This document shows positions 1 through 9,688 of a DNA stretch of 11,059 nt, piece by piece; within the stretch, counting starts at the first letter, position 1; each line of letters begins with the position of its first letter. This stretch comes from Clostridiaceae bacterium (GTDB lineage: Bacteria > Bacillota_A > Clostridia > Acetivibrionales > Acetivibrionaceae): NCBI GenBank assembly GCA_012513545.1, contig JAAZCB010000644.1, positions 1 to 11,059 of the forward strand. The letters run 5' to 3'. The notes under the pieces were generated by a model. The model worked only from the letters and a program-made list of their open reading frames with translations, did not search any database and had not been told where the DNA came from. The translations under genes were made by a program, and so were the position numbers.

Positions 1-438
1 ATTATTATCTATGTTGCATTTCAATATGAATTTTATATAAAGCTTAGTGATGATACAATAAAAATCAAAAAATTATTTCAAAAGGGTTTTACACTTGAAT
101 ATTCAAGTATAAAAAGTCTTTCTTTTACTATAGGAATTGTAAATGCAAAATATGTAGATGTACCAAATACTTTTATGACAATTGTTGGTGATAATGATGA
201 TCGTGTTAAGTTTAATATCTCACATCTTAACGATAAAATGAAAGGACTAGTAGTTGAAATATTGTACACAAAAAATCCGGAAATCGAATTAAATCAAATT
301 GCTTACAATATGAAGAATGGAGAGTATAAAGCTTACAGACAAGTTCTGGATAAGTCGAGCTATGTTGCAATGGTAGTAGGAATTATAGTTTTAATCATAC
401 AGTTAATAGTAAAGATATTTTTAATGAGTGGAAAATAA
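1..438 (+). CDS. 3' part of a membrane-anchored protein of unknown function, PH-like
   Basis: Reading frame 1 is open from the first base to a TAA at 436-438, so this is the C-terminal 145 residues of a longer protein whose start lies outside the window. An internal ATG at 175 has no good ribosome binding site and is unlikely to be the true start. The fragment begins with a hydrophobic stretch (IIIYVAF), probably the end of a membrane segment. A beta-rich part follows (about residues 10-100, pattern DDTIKIKKLFQKGFTLEYSSI) that resembles small bacterial PH-like domains found in membrane proteins. It ends with a clear transmembrane helix (YVAMVVGIIVLIIQLIVKIF) and a very short tail. The PH-like assignment is a weak impression from strand pattern only. 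It is separated from the regulator by 175 bp with its own promoter, so it is probably not part of the CRISPR locus. Confidence 0.6.
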   Translation: MIIYVAFQYEFYIKLSDDTIKIKKLFQKGFTLEYSSIKSLSFTIGIVNAKYVDVPNTFMTIVGDNDDRVKFNISHLNDKMKGLVVEILYTKNPEIELNQIAYNMKNGEYKAYRQVLDKSSYVAMVVGIIVLIIQLIVKIFLMSGK

Positions 439-502
439 ACGAGTAAAAAACAAGTCCCTCCTTTTTGTCTGCATAGCATGCCAAATAAATCCTTTGTTAG
501 TA

Positions 503-531
503 TTTACATAAAAAAATATTAATGATATAGT
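503..531 (+). promoter_or_regulatory. Sigma-A-type promoter of the WYL regulator
   Basis: TTTACA (503-508) and TATAGT (526-531) each match the -35 and -10 consensus at five of six positions and lie exactly 17 bp apart. The predicted transcription start near 538 gives a 5' untranslated region of about 75 nt before the ATG at 614. That region holds the palindrome ACATATGT (553-560) and two copies of TGTAAT (567-572 and 577-582) spaced 10 bp apart. The transcript could continue into the cas operon, since no terminator is visible after the regulator. Confidence 0.6.
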
Positions 532-613
532 GGGTTTGAAAGTTTATGTCATACATATGTGAATATTGTAATTTGGTGTAATAAATTGTTTGCTTACTTA
601 GGGGGGACGTTTT

Positions 614-1567
614 ATGAGCCAGGTTGGAAATGCAATAAAGATGTATATCTTATTACAGGCGAATGGGAAAATGAAGATAAGCGATATTGCATCAATACTT
701 GAGGTTGATGAGAGATCAGTAAGAAGATATCGAGATGATCTGGCATGTGCCTCGATTTTTATTGATTCAGAAAGAGGAAAATACGGGGGCTATCGACTTT
801 ATGATGACAATTTATTGCTTGGACTCAATATTTCAACTCAAGAACAAAATTCACTTCAATTCGTAGAAAAATGTCTTAAAGATTCAAGACAAATAGCATC
901 TAAAGACATTTCAAATATTGTTGTAAAAATTAATGCAATTAATTCTGCAAGAAATAGAGAACAGGTTGACTTTTGCAATCACATGGCAAAAGAGACAATC
1001 TCCAACATTGACTTGGGTGTGGAACGAAAGAAGTTTTTAGATATCCATGCATCAGTTCTTTCAAGAAGAAAAATCAGAATAGAGTACTCTTCTTTAAGTT
1101 CCGGCAAATCAACCAGAATAGTACGACCATATGCGACGCTACAGTATAAGCAGGACTTATACTTGATAGCTTTTTGTGAATTAAAGGGGGAAATCCGCGA
1201 TTTTAAGATTTCCAGAATAGACAATTATGAAATTATGGAGGAAACCTTTCCTAAGGATGAAAGCTTTGATCCTGAAAAGAGCATGGAAAATTGTTTTGGG
1301 ATATATAAGGGCAAGGAATACAATATAAAGCTCAAGATAATGCATCCTATGTCACAGATCATAAAGGAAAAAGTCTGGGTGAAAAATCAGGTGATAACTG
1401 AAATAAAGGATGGAGCGATTATTTTTAAGGCAAAGATGAGAGGGCTTACAGAGATAAAAACGTGGATTCTAGGTATGGGAGCCTCTGTTATTGTGTTGGA
1501 ACCTCAGGAGATTGTAGATGAGATAAAAAATGAAATAGAAAAGATGAGAAATTTTTATATGTGCTGA
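614..1567 (+). CDS. WYL-domain transcriptional regulator (HTH-WYL-WCX)
   Basis: This 317-residue protein has the usual length and order of the YafY/PafC-like WYL family. A winged helix-turn-helix spans about residues 8-62 (ISDIASILEVDERSVRRYRDDL as helices, GKYGGYRL as the wing). A WYL domain spans about 140-210, with the signature reading LYLIAF (181-187) instead of WYL and followed by RDFKISRI (195-202). A WCX-type C-terminal domain ends with WILGMGASVIVLEP and a final helix. WYL domains bind nucleic acid or nucleotide ligands, and several WYL proteins near CRISPR loci are known to regulate cas or crRNA expression. Its position directly upstream of cas6 on the same strand supports that role here, but activation and repression cannot be told apart. 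The ATG at 614 has a G-rich ribosome binding site (TTAGGGGGG) seven bases upstream. Confidence 0.85.
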   Translation: MSQVGNAIKMYILLQANGKMKISDIASILEVDERSVRRYRDDLACASIFIDSERGKYGGYRLYDDNLLLGLNISTQEQNSLQFVEKCLKDSRQIASKDISNIVVKINAINSARNREQVDFCNHMAKETISNIDLGVERKKFLDIHASVLSRRKIRIEYSSLSSGKSTRIVRPYATLQYKQDLYLIAFCELKGEIRDFKISRIDNYEIMEETFPKDESFDPEKSMENCFGIYKGKEYNIKLKIMHPMSQIIKEKVWVKNQVITEIKDGAIIFKAKMRGLTEIKTWILGMGASVIVLEPQEIVDEIKNEIEKMRNFYMC

Positions 1568-1568
1568 G

Positions 1569-1580
1569 TTGTGTCCACAA
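1569..1580. promoter_or_regulatory. Palindrome upstream of cas6, candidate operator
   Basis: TTGTG-TC-CACAA is a perfect inverted repeat with 5-bp arms in the 61-bp gap between the regulator and cas6. A -10-like TAGAAT lies at 1599-1604, with no matching -35 in front of it; the palindrome lies just upstream of where a -35 would be. This layout would suit an activator-dependent cas promoter. The binding protein is unknown, and the adjacent WYL regulator is the obvious candidate by inference. Confidence 0.3.
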
Positions 1581-1628
1581 TGTGATATAAAATTTAAATA
1601 GAATCATCAATGGAAGGGGGTGACAAAA

Positions 1629-2360
1629 GTGAGATTAAAATGTGATTTTAAGGTTGATAGACTTCCAATTTCCCACAACATGATGTTTGTCAGTTTGATA
1701 AAAGAGTCTTTGAAAAAGTCTGACCAGGAGTATTATGAGAAGCTTTATAATTTTAATGGAAAGGCAAATAAAAAGAGTAAGAACTTTTGCTTTTCTGTTA
1801 AGATGAGAGGTTTTGATATTGATGGAGATATAGCAGTAATCAAAGATGGTGTTTCATTATTGGTAAGTTCTCCAGATGCTGAATTTATATTATATCTTTA
1901 CAACGGTCTTTTAAAGGTTAATGAGTTTAAATATAAAGATTTTTCTGCAAAAAGGGAACGTATCTCTATGTTGAAAGAAAAAACTATAGATTCTAGTGAG
2001 GCTATATTTAAAACTTTAACTCCAATATGCATTAAGAATAATCAGAATTATTTTTTAAAGATTGATGATGAAAGTTATGAAAACGAGCTGAATTATATTG
2101 CTGGAAAAGTTCTTGAAAACTATAGGGGAAGAGGATTGGAAGAAAGGCTTAGTTTTCAAAATGTCAAGATGAAAAATGTAGTTGTAAGGCAAGAAATTAA
2201 GGCGTTTGAAGAAATGTCCGGCAGAAATTATCTATATGTGAATTCTTATGAGGGAATTTTTAAACTAAGTGGGAATATAGAAGATTTGCAGGATCTATAT
2301 TCGTTAGGAATTGGGTTTAAGAGAAATCAGGGCTTTGGAATGCTGGAGGTAGTTTATTAA
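1629..2360 (+). CDS. cas6: Cas6, CRISPR pre-crRNA endoribonuclease
   Basis: Cas6 cuts the array transcript within each repeat to release crRNAs carrying an 8-nt 5' repeat tag. The 243-residue protein has the family outline: an N-terminal ferredoxin-like half starting RLKCDFKVDRLPISHN, and the C-terminal glycine-rich loop GIGFKRNQGFGMLEVVY that binds RNA. I chose the GTG at 1629 because AAGGGGGTGA (1614-1623) lies five bases upstream; the in-frame GTG at 1620 overlaps that ribosome binding site. The canonical catalytic histidine, found in a LH motif near residue 40 in many Cas6 proteins, is tyrosine here (KLYNF, Y40). The only histidine in the protein is H16. Lysines at 48-51 keep the expected basic patch. 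It is the first cas gene of the operon, 8 bp ahead of cas8b1. Confidence 0.9.
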   Translation: MRLKCDFKVDRLPISHNMMFVSLIKESLKKSDQEYYEKLYNFNGKANKKSKNFCFSVKMRGFDIDGDIAVIKDGVSLLVSSPDAEFILYLYNGLLKVNEFKYKDFSAKRERISMLKEKTIDSSEAIFKTLTPICIKNNQNYFLKIDDESYENELNYIAGKVLENYRGRGLEERLSFQNVKMKNVVVRQEIKAFEEMSGRNYLYVNSYEGIFKLSGNIEDLQDLYSLGIGFKRNQGFGMLEVVY

Positions 2361-2368
2361 GTAAGGGG

Positions 2369-4043
2369 GTGAGGGAAATAAGTACAATACGACTGGAATT
2401 ATCCGATTGGCTTTATAATGCTGGTATTGTTGGATTGGCAAATATACTTGATGATTCCAATTATGCTGTAGAAAAAAACTATTTAGAGTTTGATTCTGCC
2501 GTTTTGGAAAACTTTGAAGAGAAGTATTTTAAGTATTTTATTCGAAAATACATGCATTTTACTTCTTGGTACAAAATAATCAGGTATAAAGATAAACTAT
2601 TTAAAATATTAAATGGTGAATACAACGATGAAGATATCGAATCATTAAACAACCAGATTGATTTTGTTAAGAGGCAACTATCTAGCAGTAGTTATCAAAG
2701 CGGTTATCTAGTTATACCTGATAAAGAACTTGACCTGTTGGATGAAAGTAAAAAAATTTCAAAGATTCAGTTGTCAAAAAAGAAAAAGGATAACTTTGAA
2801 AATATAGTTCTAGAACAGGGACAGAGACTTCTTAAGATAATAGAATTTATGGAAAAGCCAAGTGTATCGAGAATATTACTAGCCAAAAACATTATTTATA
2901 ATTTCATATGCTGTTTTTGGGAAAATGTAAGCTTCCTTGACAAGAATAAAAGCAAATTATGTATGTACGAGGCATTCAGTGAGTACTTTATTGAGCCAGT
3001 AAGTAACTTTTTTTCAAGTATAAATGCTAAAGAATCAAAGAATAAATGTTTTGCATGTAATAGAAATATTATTACAGGATCAAAAGCTTATGACTTGACA
3101 TGGATAGTTAAAACAGGTGTTGATGCTTCGAGAAAGAGTTCACATTTTTGGAATTATAGCTCAGATGTTACTGTTTGTCCAATTTGTAATCTAGTTTATT
3201 CATGTGTTCCGGCGGGTTTTACGATTATTAACAAGAGAGGATTTTTTATTAACAATAACTCAAATGTAATGCGTCTTATAAATATCAATAAACAGTCCCT
3301 TGAAAATATAGCTTCAATTGATGAAATCGAACATCAATCTTATTACCAGGTTGTTGAGACTATGTCATACGGTCAGGCTGATATTTCTAAGGTTGAAATG
3401 GAGAATATTCAATTTGTAAAGCTTGATGGTGAAAATAATAGAAGGCCATACACGTTTAATATTTTGTCAAAGGGAATGATTGAAATCATTAGTAAAAATA
3501 AAAATATGCTAAAATCACTGCTAAGGCCTAGACGGTTAGATAAAGACGAATACATAAATCTTTACTCTGAAGTTATTAAACGTCTTTATAGCAATCAAAA
3601 TCTCTTTCAATTGATAAATATGCTATTAAGAGTTTCAATTGCTAGAGATATAAACCTACTAAACGAAATAGATATTTTAGTAAAAATTAATAATGTTTTT
3701 TTAGGAGGACTTATGAAGGAAAAGGCTATATCAAATGAAAAGATTAACGTAATTAGAAAGTTTGGAAAAGAATTAAGGGATGCTTATAAAAAAAGTGATG
3801 GAGAAAATAAGATTGGTGGAATTTCTTATCGGATGGTTAATGCACTGAAGACCAAGAATTCTCGTGGATTTATGGACACGCTTATTAACTCCTATATGTA
3901 CCTAAATAAAGAAATACCAGGACTATTTGTAGATATACTAAAAGATGAAGAGTTGTTTCAAACAATAGGATATGCATTTTTACTTGGTCTTCAAGGAGAT
4001 GAATACAAAAAGAATCAGAATAATACTGAGGGGGTAGTTGAAA

Positions 4044-4054
<11 letters not shown>
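2369..4054 (+). CDS. cas8b1: Cas8b1/Cst1, large subunit of type I-B Cascade
   Basis: The large subunit recognises the PAM and helps Cascade open target DNA. The 561-residue protein starts with the typical Cst1 N-terminus (IRLELSDWLYNAGIVGL) and has a four-cysteine zinc-binding module, CFAC (C227, C230) and CPIC (C270, C273). Both are hallmarks of the Tneap-type I-B Cas8. The C-terminal ~113 residues are helical and form the likely Cas11b region. The annotated start is GTG 2369, the only conventional start before the conserved N-terminus. It lies inside the ribosome binding site AAGGGGGTGA (2363-2372), however. The ATA at 2378 sits at exactly the distance used by cas6 and would give MSTIRLEL, so it may be the true start. 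The last 11 bases overlap the start of cas7. Confidence 0.9.
3713..4054 (+). CDS. cas11b: Probable Cas11b small subunit, internal start within cas8b1
   Basis: Within cas8b1 there is a consensus AGGAGG (3703-3708) four bases before an ATG at 3713 that is in frame with cas8b1 (codon 449). Translation from it gives a 113-residue, mostly helical, lysine- and glutamate-rich protein beginning MKEKAISNEK and sharing the cas8b1 stop. In several type I-B, I-C and I-D systems the small subunit Cas11 is known to be made by internal translation of the 3' end of the large-subunit gene, and 110-150 residues is the expected size. No separate small-subunit gene exists in this operon, which fits. The assignment rests on the ribosome binding site, frame, size and family precedent. 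Confidence 0.7.
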
Positions 4055-5701
<1,647 letters not shown>

Positions 5702-5717
5702 GATAGGAGTGGGTAGA

Positions 5718-7913
5718 GTGGGGAATCCATTTTTGGCGAAATCAAATCCAGTGGAGACTATACAGCAACATACGACAATTCTTTTAAAAGAGCTGAAGAG
5801 GTTTAAAACTTTATACCCCAATATTAAAAATGTTGATTGGGAACTACTTGAGTTAGCCTGTAAGTATCATGATTTAGGAAAGATGAATACAAAGTTTCAA
5901 AATAAGTTGGGGGCATCATTGAAAGATAGTATGGGGGATTTGAAGGAGATCCCCCATGGCTACCTGAGTCCTGCATTTATACCTAAAGGAATTAAAGAGA
6001 TATATGACACTGATGAACTTAGAATATTGTATCAAAGCGTATATTATCATCATGCAAGAGATGCTAATACAACTATTGAAGAATTAAAGAGCGTAGTTTT
6101 AATGGATCTACAGAAGCAGTATGAAGATTTTGAGTTTGATATGATTGAAAAAGTGCCAAAGCTTAATACTTCTTATGGAAGATATGTTTCAGATAGAATA
6201 AATTCAACAGAAGATAATTCAAGCACTGTAAAAAAGTATATTATAGTTAAAGGTCTCTTAAATAAGTTTGATTACTCAGCCAGTGCTCATCTTCCATGTG
6301 AAGTTGAGCCTGGAAACCTTATGCAAGTGACGCTTGATTATCTTGAACAATTTGGAGCAAACGACCTTCAAAAATATATGACCCACAACAGTGACAAGAA
6401 TAATATTATAATTGCATCTACTGGTATTGGAAAAACTGAAGCAGCTCTTTTATGGATTGGTAATGAGAAAGGTTTTTTTACGCTTCCTCTAAAGGTTGCG
6501 ATAAATGCAATTTATGATAGGATAGTTAAAAAAATAGGATATGATAAAAACAAGACTGGTATTCTGCATTCCGATACTAAATCTGAGTATATCAAAAGGT
6601 ATGACGATTATGATGAAAATTACATTGGAATAACTAAGCAAATGTCAATGCATATCACAGTTTGTACACTTGATCAACTAATTGATTTTGTATTTAAATA
6701 TGATGGATATGAGTATAAGTTAGCGAGCCTTTCTTATTCGAAGATTGTAATTGATGAAATACAAATGTATTCTCCTGATCTGACGGCGTATTTGCTTCAA
6801 GGATTAAAGTACATTACAGATATGGGTGGAAAGTTTACTATTTTAACAGCAACTTTACCAAGAATTATTATAGATTTATTGAAGGAATTAAATATTGAGT
6901 TCAATAATCCGTGTAAGTTTTTAAAAAATGTAGAAAGGCATAAAATAGAGGTGATTAACAAGGATATAGATATCAATGATTTTATGCAAATCAATAATAA
7001 AAAAGTTCTTGTAATTGTTAATACAGTTAAAAAGGCTCAGGAAATATATTCGAAGTTAATTGATTTGGACGTTGAAAATGTTTGGCTTTTTCATAGTCGT
7101 TTTATCAGAAAGGACAGAAAGGCAAAAGAAGATAAGATATTGGAATTTGGAGATAAGAACTGTAAACAGTCAGGTATTTGGATAACAACGCAGGTAGTTG
7201 AAGCTAGCTTGGATATAGATTTTGATCTGTTATTTACAGAACTGTCGGATGTATCTGGATTGTTTCAGAGAATGGGAAGAGTCTTTAGGCATAGGGAGCT
7301 TAAAGACAATCTTACAAACGTTTATGTTTATACAGGTGGAGATAAGCTTGCGTCTGGCGTCGGTAAAGGAGAATATGCATCAATAGACAGAGACATCTTT
7401 GAATTATCAAAAAATGAAATATTAAAATACAGTGGGAATATACTTGATGAAGAAACTAAAATGAAAATTGTAGAGAGCGTGTATTGCTATGAAAAAGTTA
7501 AGGATCTTGATTACTATATAAGAATTAAGGATGTACTGAAACAGCTTAATCACATAGAGGATTATTCACTAAAAAAGAATGAAAAGAAACTTCGAAATAT
7601 TTTTAATGAAAGTATTATTCCTGATAGTGTTTATTCTCAGAACAAGGTTGAAATCGATAACCTGGTAGAAATAATAAAGGATAAGGTACTATCGCCAAAA
7701 GAAAGAATTATTGCAAGAGATAAGCTATTTGGTTTTGTGGCAGACATTCCAGAATATATGGTTAGAGCTGTCACGAAAGACTATGGGTATGTAGATGTAT
7801 TAAATATTGATAAACGTACAGAAATAAAAATCATGAAACTTCTTTATGATTGTGATTTAGGAATAAGGAAACCTGAAAATAAAGCATTTAATGAGGAAAT
7901 GCAGATTTTTTAA
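5718..7913 (+). CDS. cas3: Cas3, HD nuclease-helicase fusion
   Basis: Cas3 is recruited by target-bound Cascade, then unwinds and degrades the DNA. From GTG 5718 the protein has 731 residues. The HD domain shows H18, the pair HD at 51-52 (YHDLGKMNTKFQNKL), H80 (IPHGYLSP), HH at 111-112 and D185 (KFDYSAS). The superfamily 2 helicase follows: Walker A ASTGIGKT (233-240), the DEAD-type box as DEIQ (346-349), motif III TATLP, QVVEASLDID, and motif VI QRMGRVFRHR (517-526). Both halves look intact. The start is ambiguous. The frame opens at TTG 5694, overlapping the end of cas5, but AGGAG at 5705-5709 lies eight bases before GTG 5718, which I therefore prefer. Confidence 0.93.
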   Translation: MGNPFLAKSNPVETIQQHTTILLKELKRFKTLYPNIKNVDWELLELACKYHDLGKMNTKFQNKLGASLKDSMGDLKEIPHGYLSPAFIPKGIKEIYDTDELRILYQSVYYHHARDANTTIEELKSVVLMDLQKQYEDFEFDMIEKVPKLNTSYGRYVSDRINSTEDNSSTVKKYIIVKGLLNKFDYSASAHLPCEVEPGNLMQVTLDYLEQFGANDLQKYMTHNSDKNNIIIASTGIGKTEAALLWIGNEKGFFTLPLKVAINAIYDRIVKKIGYDKNKTGILHSDTKSEYIKRYDDYDENYIGITKQMSMHITVCTLDQLIDFVFKYDGYEYKLASLSYSKIVIDEIQMYSPDLTAYLLQGLKYITDMGGKFTILTATLPRIIIDLLKELNIEFNNPCKFLKNVERHKIEVINKDIDINDFMQINNKKVLVIVNTVKKAQEIYSKLIDLDVENVWLFHSRFIRKDRKAKEDKILEFGDKNCKQSGIWITTQVVEASLDIDFDLLFTELSDVSGLFQRMGRVFRHRELKDNLTNVYVYTGGDKLASGVGKGEYASIDRDIFELSKNEILKYSGNILDEETKMKIVESVYCYEKVKDLDYYIRIKDVLKQLNHIEDYSLKKNEKKLRNIFNESIIPDSVYSQNKVEIDNLVEIIKDKVLSPKERIIARDKLFGFVADIPEYMVRAVTKDYGYVDVLNIDKRTEIKIMKLLYDCDLGIRKPENKAFNEEMQIF

Positions 7914-7924
7914 AGGTGATGCTT

Positions 7925-8452
7925 ATGAGCTTTGATTTTGAAGACTATAAAACCCAGGGTGTAAAAGTAAATTACTATTACATATGTAAAAGAAAGCTAT
8001 GGCTTTTTTCCAAGGGCATAACTATGGAGCACTTGAGTGACAGGGTATTAAGTGGAAAAGTGCTCCACGAAACAGCCTACTCAAGACAAAAATCAAGAGA
8101 AGTTTTGATAGATGATATACTTAAGTTAGATATTGTAGATGGTGACTTTGTTCGAGAGATAAAGCTAACTAGCAGAATGTCAAATTCAGATAAAATGCAG
8201 CTGTTATATTACCTTTATTACTTAAGAAAAAGAGGTATTGAAAAGAAGGGTATTATAAACTATGTTAAAGAAAAGAAGCAGGAATTTGTTGAATTAAGTG
8301 ATAAGGATGAAATAGAAATTGAAAAAGCACTTGTAGAAATTAAAAAGATATGCAGTATGGAAAAACCTCCTTCGTTAGAGAAAAATGCTATATGTAAAAA
8401 ATGTTCTTATTATGAGTTTTGTTATGCAAAGGAGGTAGATGTTGATGGGTAG
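7925..8452 (+). CDS. cas4: Cas4, RecB-like Fe-S exonuclease for spacer acquisition
   Basis: Cas4 trims prespacers and helps select PAM-adjacent DNA together with Cas1-Cas2. The 175-residue protein is the short Cas4 form. It has C21 in YYICKRKLWLF and three more cysteines near the end, C157, C160 and C166 (ICKKCSYYEFC), forming the 4Fe-4S cluster set. The RecB nuclease residues H48 (GKVLHE), D69, E78 and K80 (REIKLTS) and the Q-Y motif MQLLYYLYYL are present. I chose ATG 7925 because AGGTG (7914-7918) lies six bases upstream; in-frame GTG 7916 and ATG 7919 overlap that site. The 3' end overlaps cas1 by eight bases. Confidence 0.93.
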   Translation: MSFDFEDYKTQGVKVNYYYICKRKLWLFSKGITMEHLSDRVLSGKVLHETAYSRQKSREVLIDDILKLDIVDGDFVREIKLTSRMSNSDKMQLLYYLYYLRKRGIEKKGIINYVKEKKQEFVELSDKDEIEIEKALVEIKKICSMEKPPSLEKNAICKKCSYYEFCYAKEVDVDG

Positions 8453-9422
8453 GGATTACTATATTTTAAATAATGGTAGGCTAAAGAGAAAAGACAATAC
8501 TATATACTTTGAAGATATTGCCGATTCAAAGAGAGCACTCCCAATTGAACAAATTGATTGCCTCCATATATTTGGTGAAGTTGACCTAAATACAAAGTTT
8601 ATAAGCTACATTTCAGAATATTCATTAATGTTGCATTTTTATAACTATTATGGTTTTTATACTGGTTCTTTTTATCCTAGGAAGAGAAATGTATCAGGAT
8701 TTTTGACAGTAAAGCAGTCTCAACATTATCTAGACAAAGAATTGAGACTCTATTTGGCCAAATGCTTTATTGAAAGTGCAAAATATCATATTAGGAGAAA
8801 TCTCAAGAATTATAAAGAGGTTTCGGAAGATATATTTGAAAATCTTGAAAAAGAAGTCGTAGACAATGCTAAAGAAATTGATGAATTGATGGGTATGGAA
8901 GGGAGGATTAGGAATACCTATTATAAAAGCTTTAATCTTTTTCTAAGAGATGGATTTCATATGGAGAAAAGGGAGAGGCGTCCGCCTAGTGATCCTATTA
9001 ACACATTAATATCCTTTGGAAATAGTCTTATGTATACAACTGTTCTTGGACAGATTTATCATACTCAACTTGATCCATGTATAAGTTATTTACATGAACC
9101 GTCAACTAAAAGGTTTTCACTAAGTTTGGATATAGCGGAGATATTTAAACCTTTGATTGTTGATCCGGTAATATTTAATCTTGTTAATAACCGGATTATT
9201 AATAATGAGGATTTCAGCATAAAGGATGGAATCTGCATGTTAAATGATTCTGGTAGACGAAAATATATTACCGAATATGAGAATAAGCTTGCAGTTACTA
9301 TAAGACATAGGAAGCTTAATAGAAATGTTTCTTATAAGAGCTTTATACGGCTTGAATGCTATAAACTTATTAAGTACCTAATTGATGACGAAATATATAA
9401 ACCTCTGAAAGCGTGGTGGTAA
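8445..9422 (+). CDS. cas1: Cas1, spacer-acquisition integrase
   Basis: Cas1 is the metal-dependent integrase that inserts new spacers at the leader end, acting with Cas2. The 325-residue protein starts GRDYYILNNGRLKRKDNTIYFE, typical of I-B Cas1. The catalytic residues are in place: E152 (GMEGRIRNTYYKSF), H217 (SYLHEPSTKRFSLSLD) and D229 with E232 (SLDIAEIFKP). ATG 8445 is preferred because GGAGG at 8431-8435 lies nine bases upstream and the product then begins at the conserved N-terminus. ATG 8439 is only three bases from that site. The start lies inside the end of cas4, indicating translational coupling. Confidence 0.95.
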   Translation: MGRDYYILNNGRLKRKDNTIYFEDIADSKRALPIEQIDCLHIFGEVDLNTKFISYISEYSLMLHFYNYYGFYTGSFYPRKRNVSGFLTVKQSQHYLDKELRLYLAKCFIESAKYHIRRNLKNYKEVSEDIFENLEKEVVDNAKEIDELMGMEGRIRNTYYKSFNLFLRDGFHMEKRERRPPSDPINTLISFGNSLMYTTVLGQIYHTQLDPCISYLHEPSTKRFSLSLDIAEIFKPLIVDPVIFNLVNNRIINNEDFSIKDGICMLNDSGRRKYITEYENKLAVTIRHRKLNRNVSYKSFIRLECYKLIKYLIDDEIYKPLKAWW

Positions 9423-9424
9423 AT

Positions 9425-9688
9425 ATGTTTGTTGTACTAACCTATGATGTTGAAGTTAAAAAAGTAAATAAAGTAAGAAAATTGCTTAAAAAGTATTTGG
9501 TTTGGACACAGAATTCTGTATTTGAGGGTGAGATCACAGAAGGTAAACTTCAAAAATGTATTGGTCAGATTGGCAAAATAATTGACAAGAATGAAGATTC
9601 GGTGTATATCTATACGATAGAGAATCCAAAGAATATTGTAAAGAACAAAATTGGAAAAGAAAAGGCTTTAGATGAATTGATTTTATGA
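9425..9688 (+). CDS. cas2: Cas2, spacer-acquisition structural partner
   Basis: Cas2 dimerises at the centre of the Cas1-Cas2 integration complex. The 87-residue protein begins MFVVLTYDVEVKKVNKVRKLLKKYL, with the conserved Asp at position 8, followed by the family signature WTQNSVFEGEITEGKL and the C-terminal VYIYTI strand. The frame opens at GTG 9413 inside cas1, but ATG 9425, two bases after the cas1 stop, gives the standard Cas2 N-terminus and has a G-rich GGTGG in front. It is the last gene of the operon and is followed directly by the leader. Confidence 0.95.
   Translation: MFVVLTYDVEVKKVNKVRKLLKKYLVWTQNSVFEGEITEGKLQKCIGQIGKIIDKNEDSVYIYTIENPKNIVKNKIGKEKALDELIL

Noticed and set aside
78..269. 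Open frame on the minus strand, 63 codons
   Set aside because: It lies opposite the frame-1 coding fragment, has no ribosome binding site and no protein-like composition; it is a shadow.
439..475. Possible terminator after the partial membrane-protein gene
   Set aside because: The only pairing is a run of A with a run of T around CAAGTCCCTCC; there is no GC-containing stem.
468..480. Possible degenerate CRISPR repeat or crRNA-like element upstream of the regulator
   Set aside because: Only GCATAG matches the reverse complement of the repeat; the flanks do not align, so a 6-nt chance match is the simplest reading.
979..1224. Open frame on the minus strand inside the WYL regulator gene, 81 codons
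   Set aside because: It is antisense to conserved WYL-domain coding sequence, with no ribosome binding site and no recognisable family.
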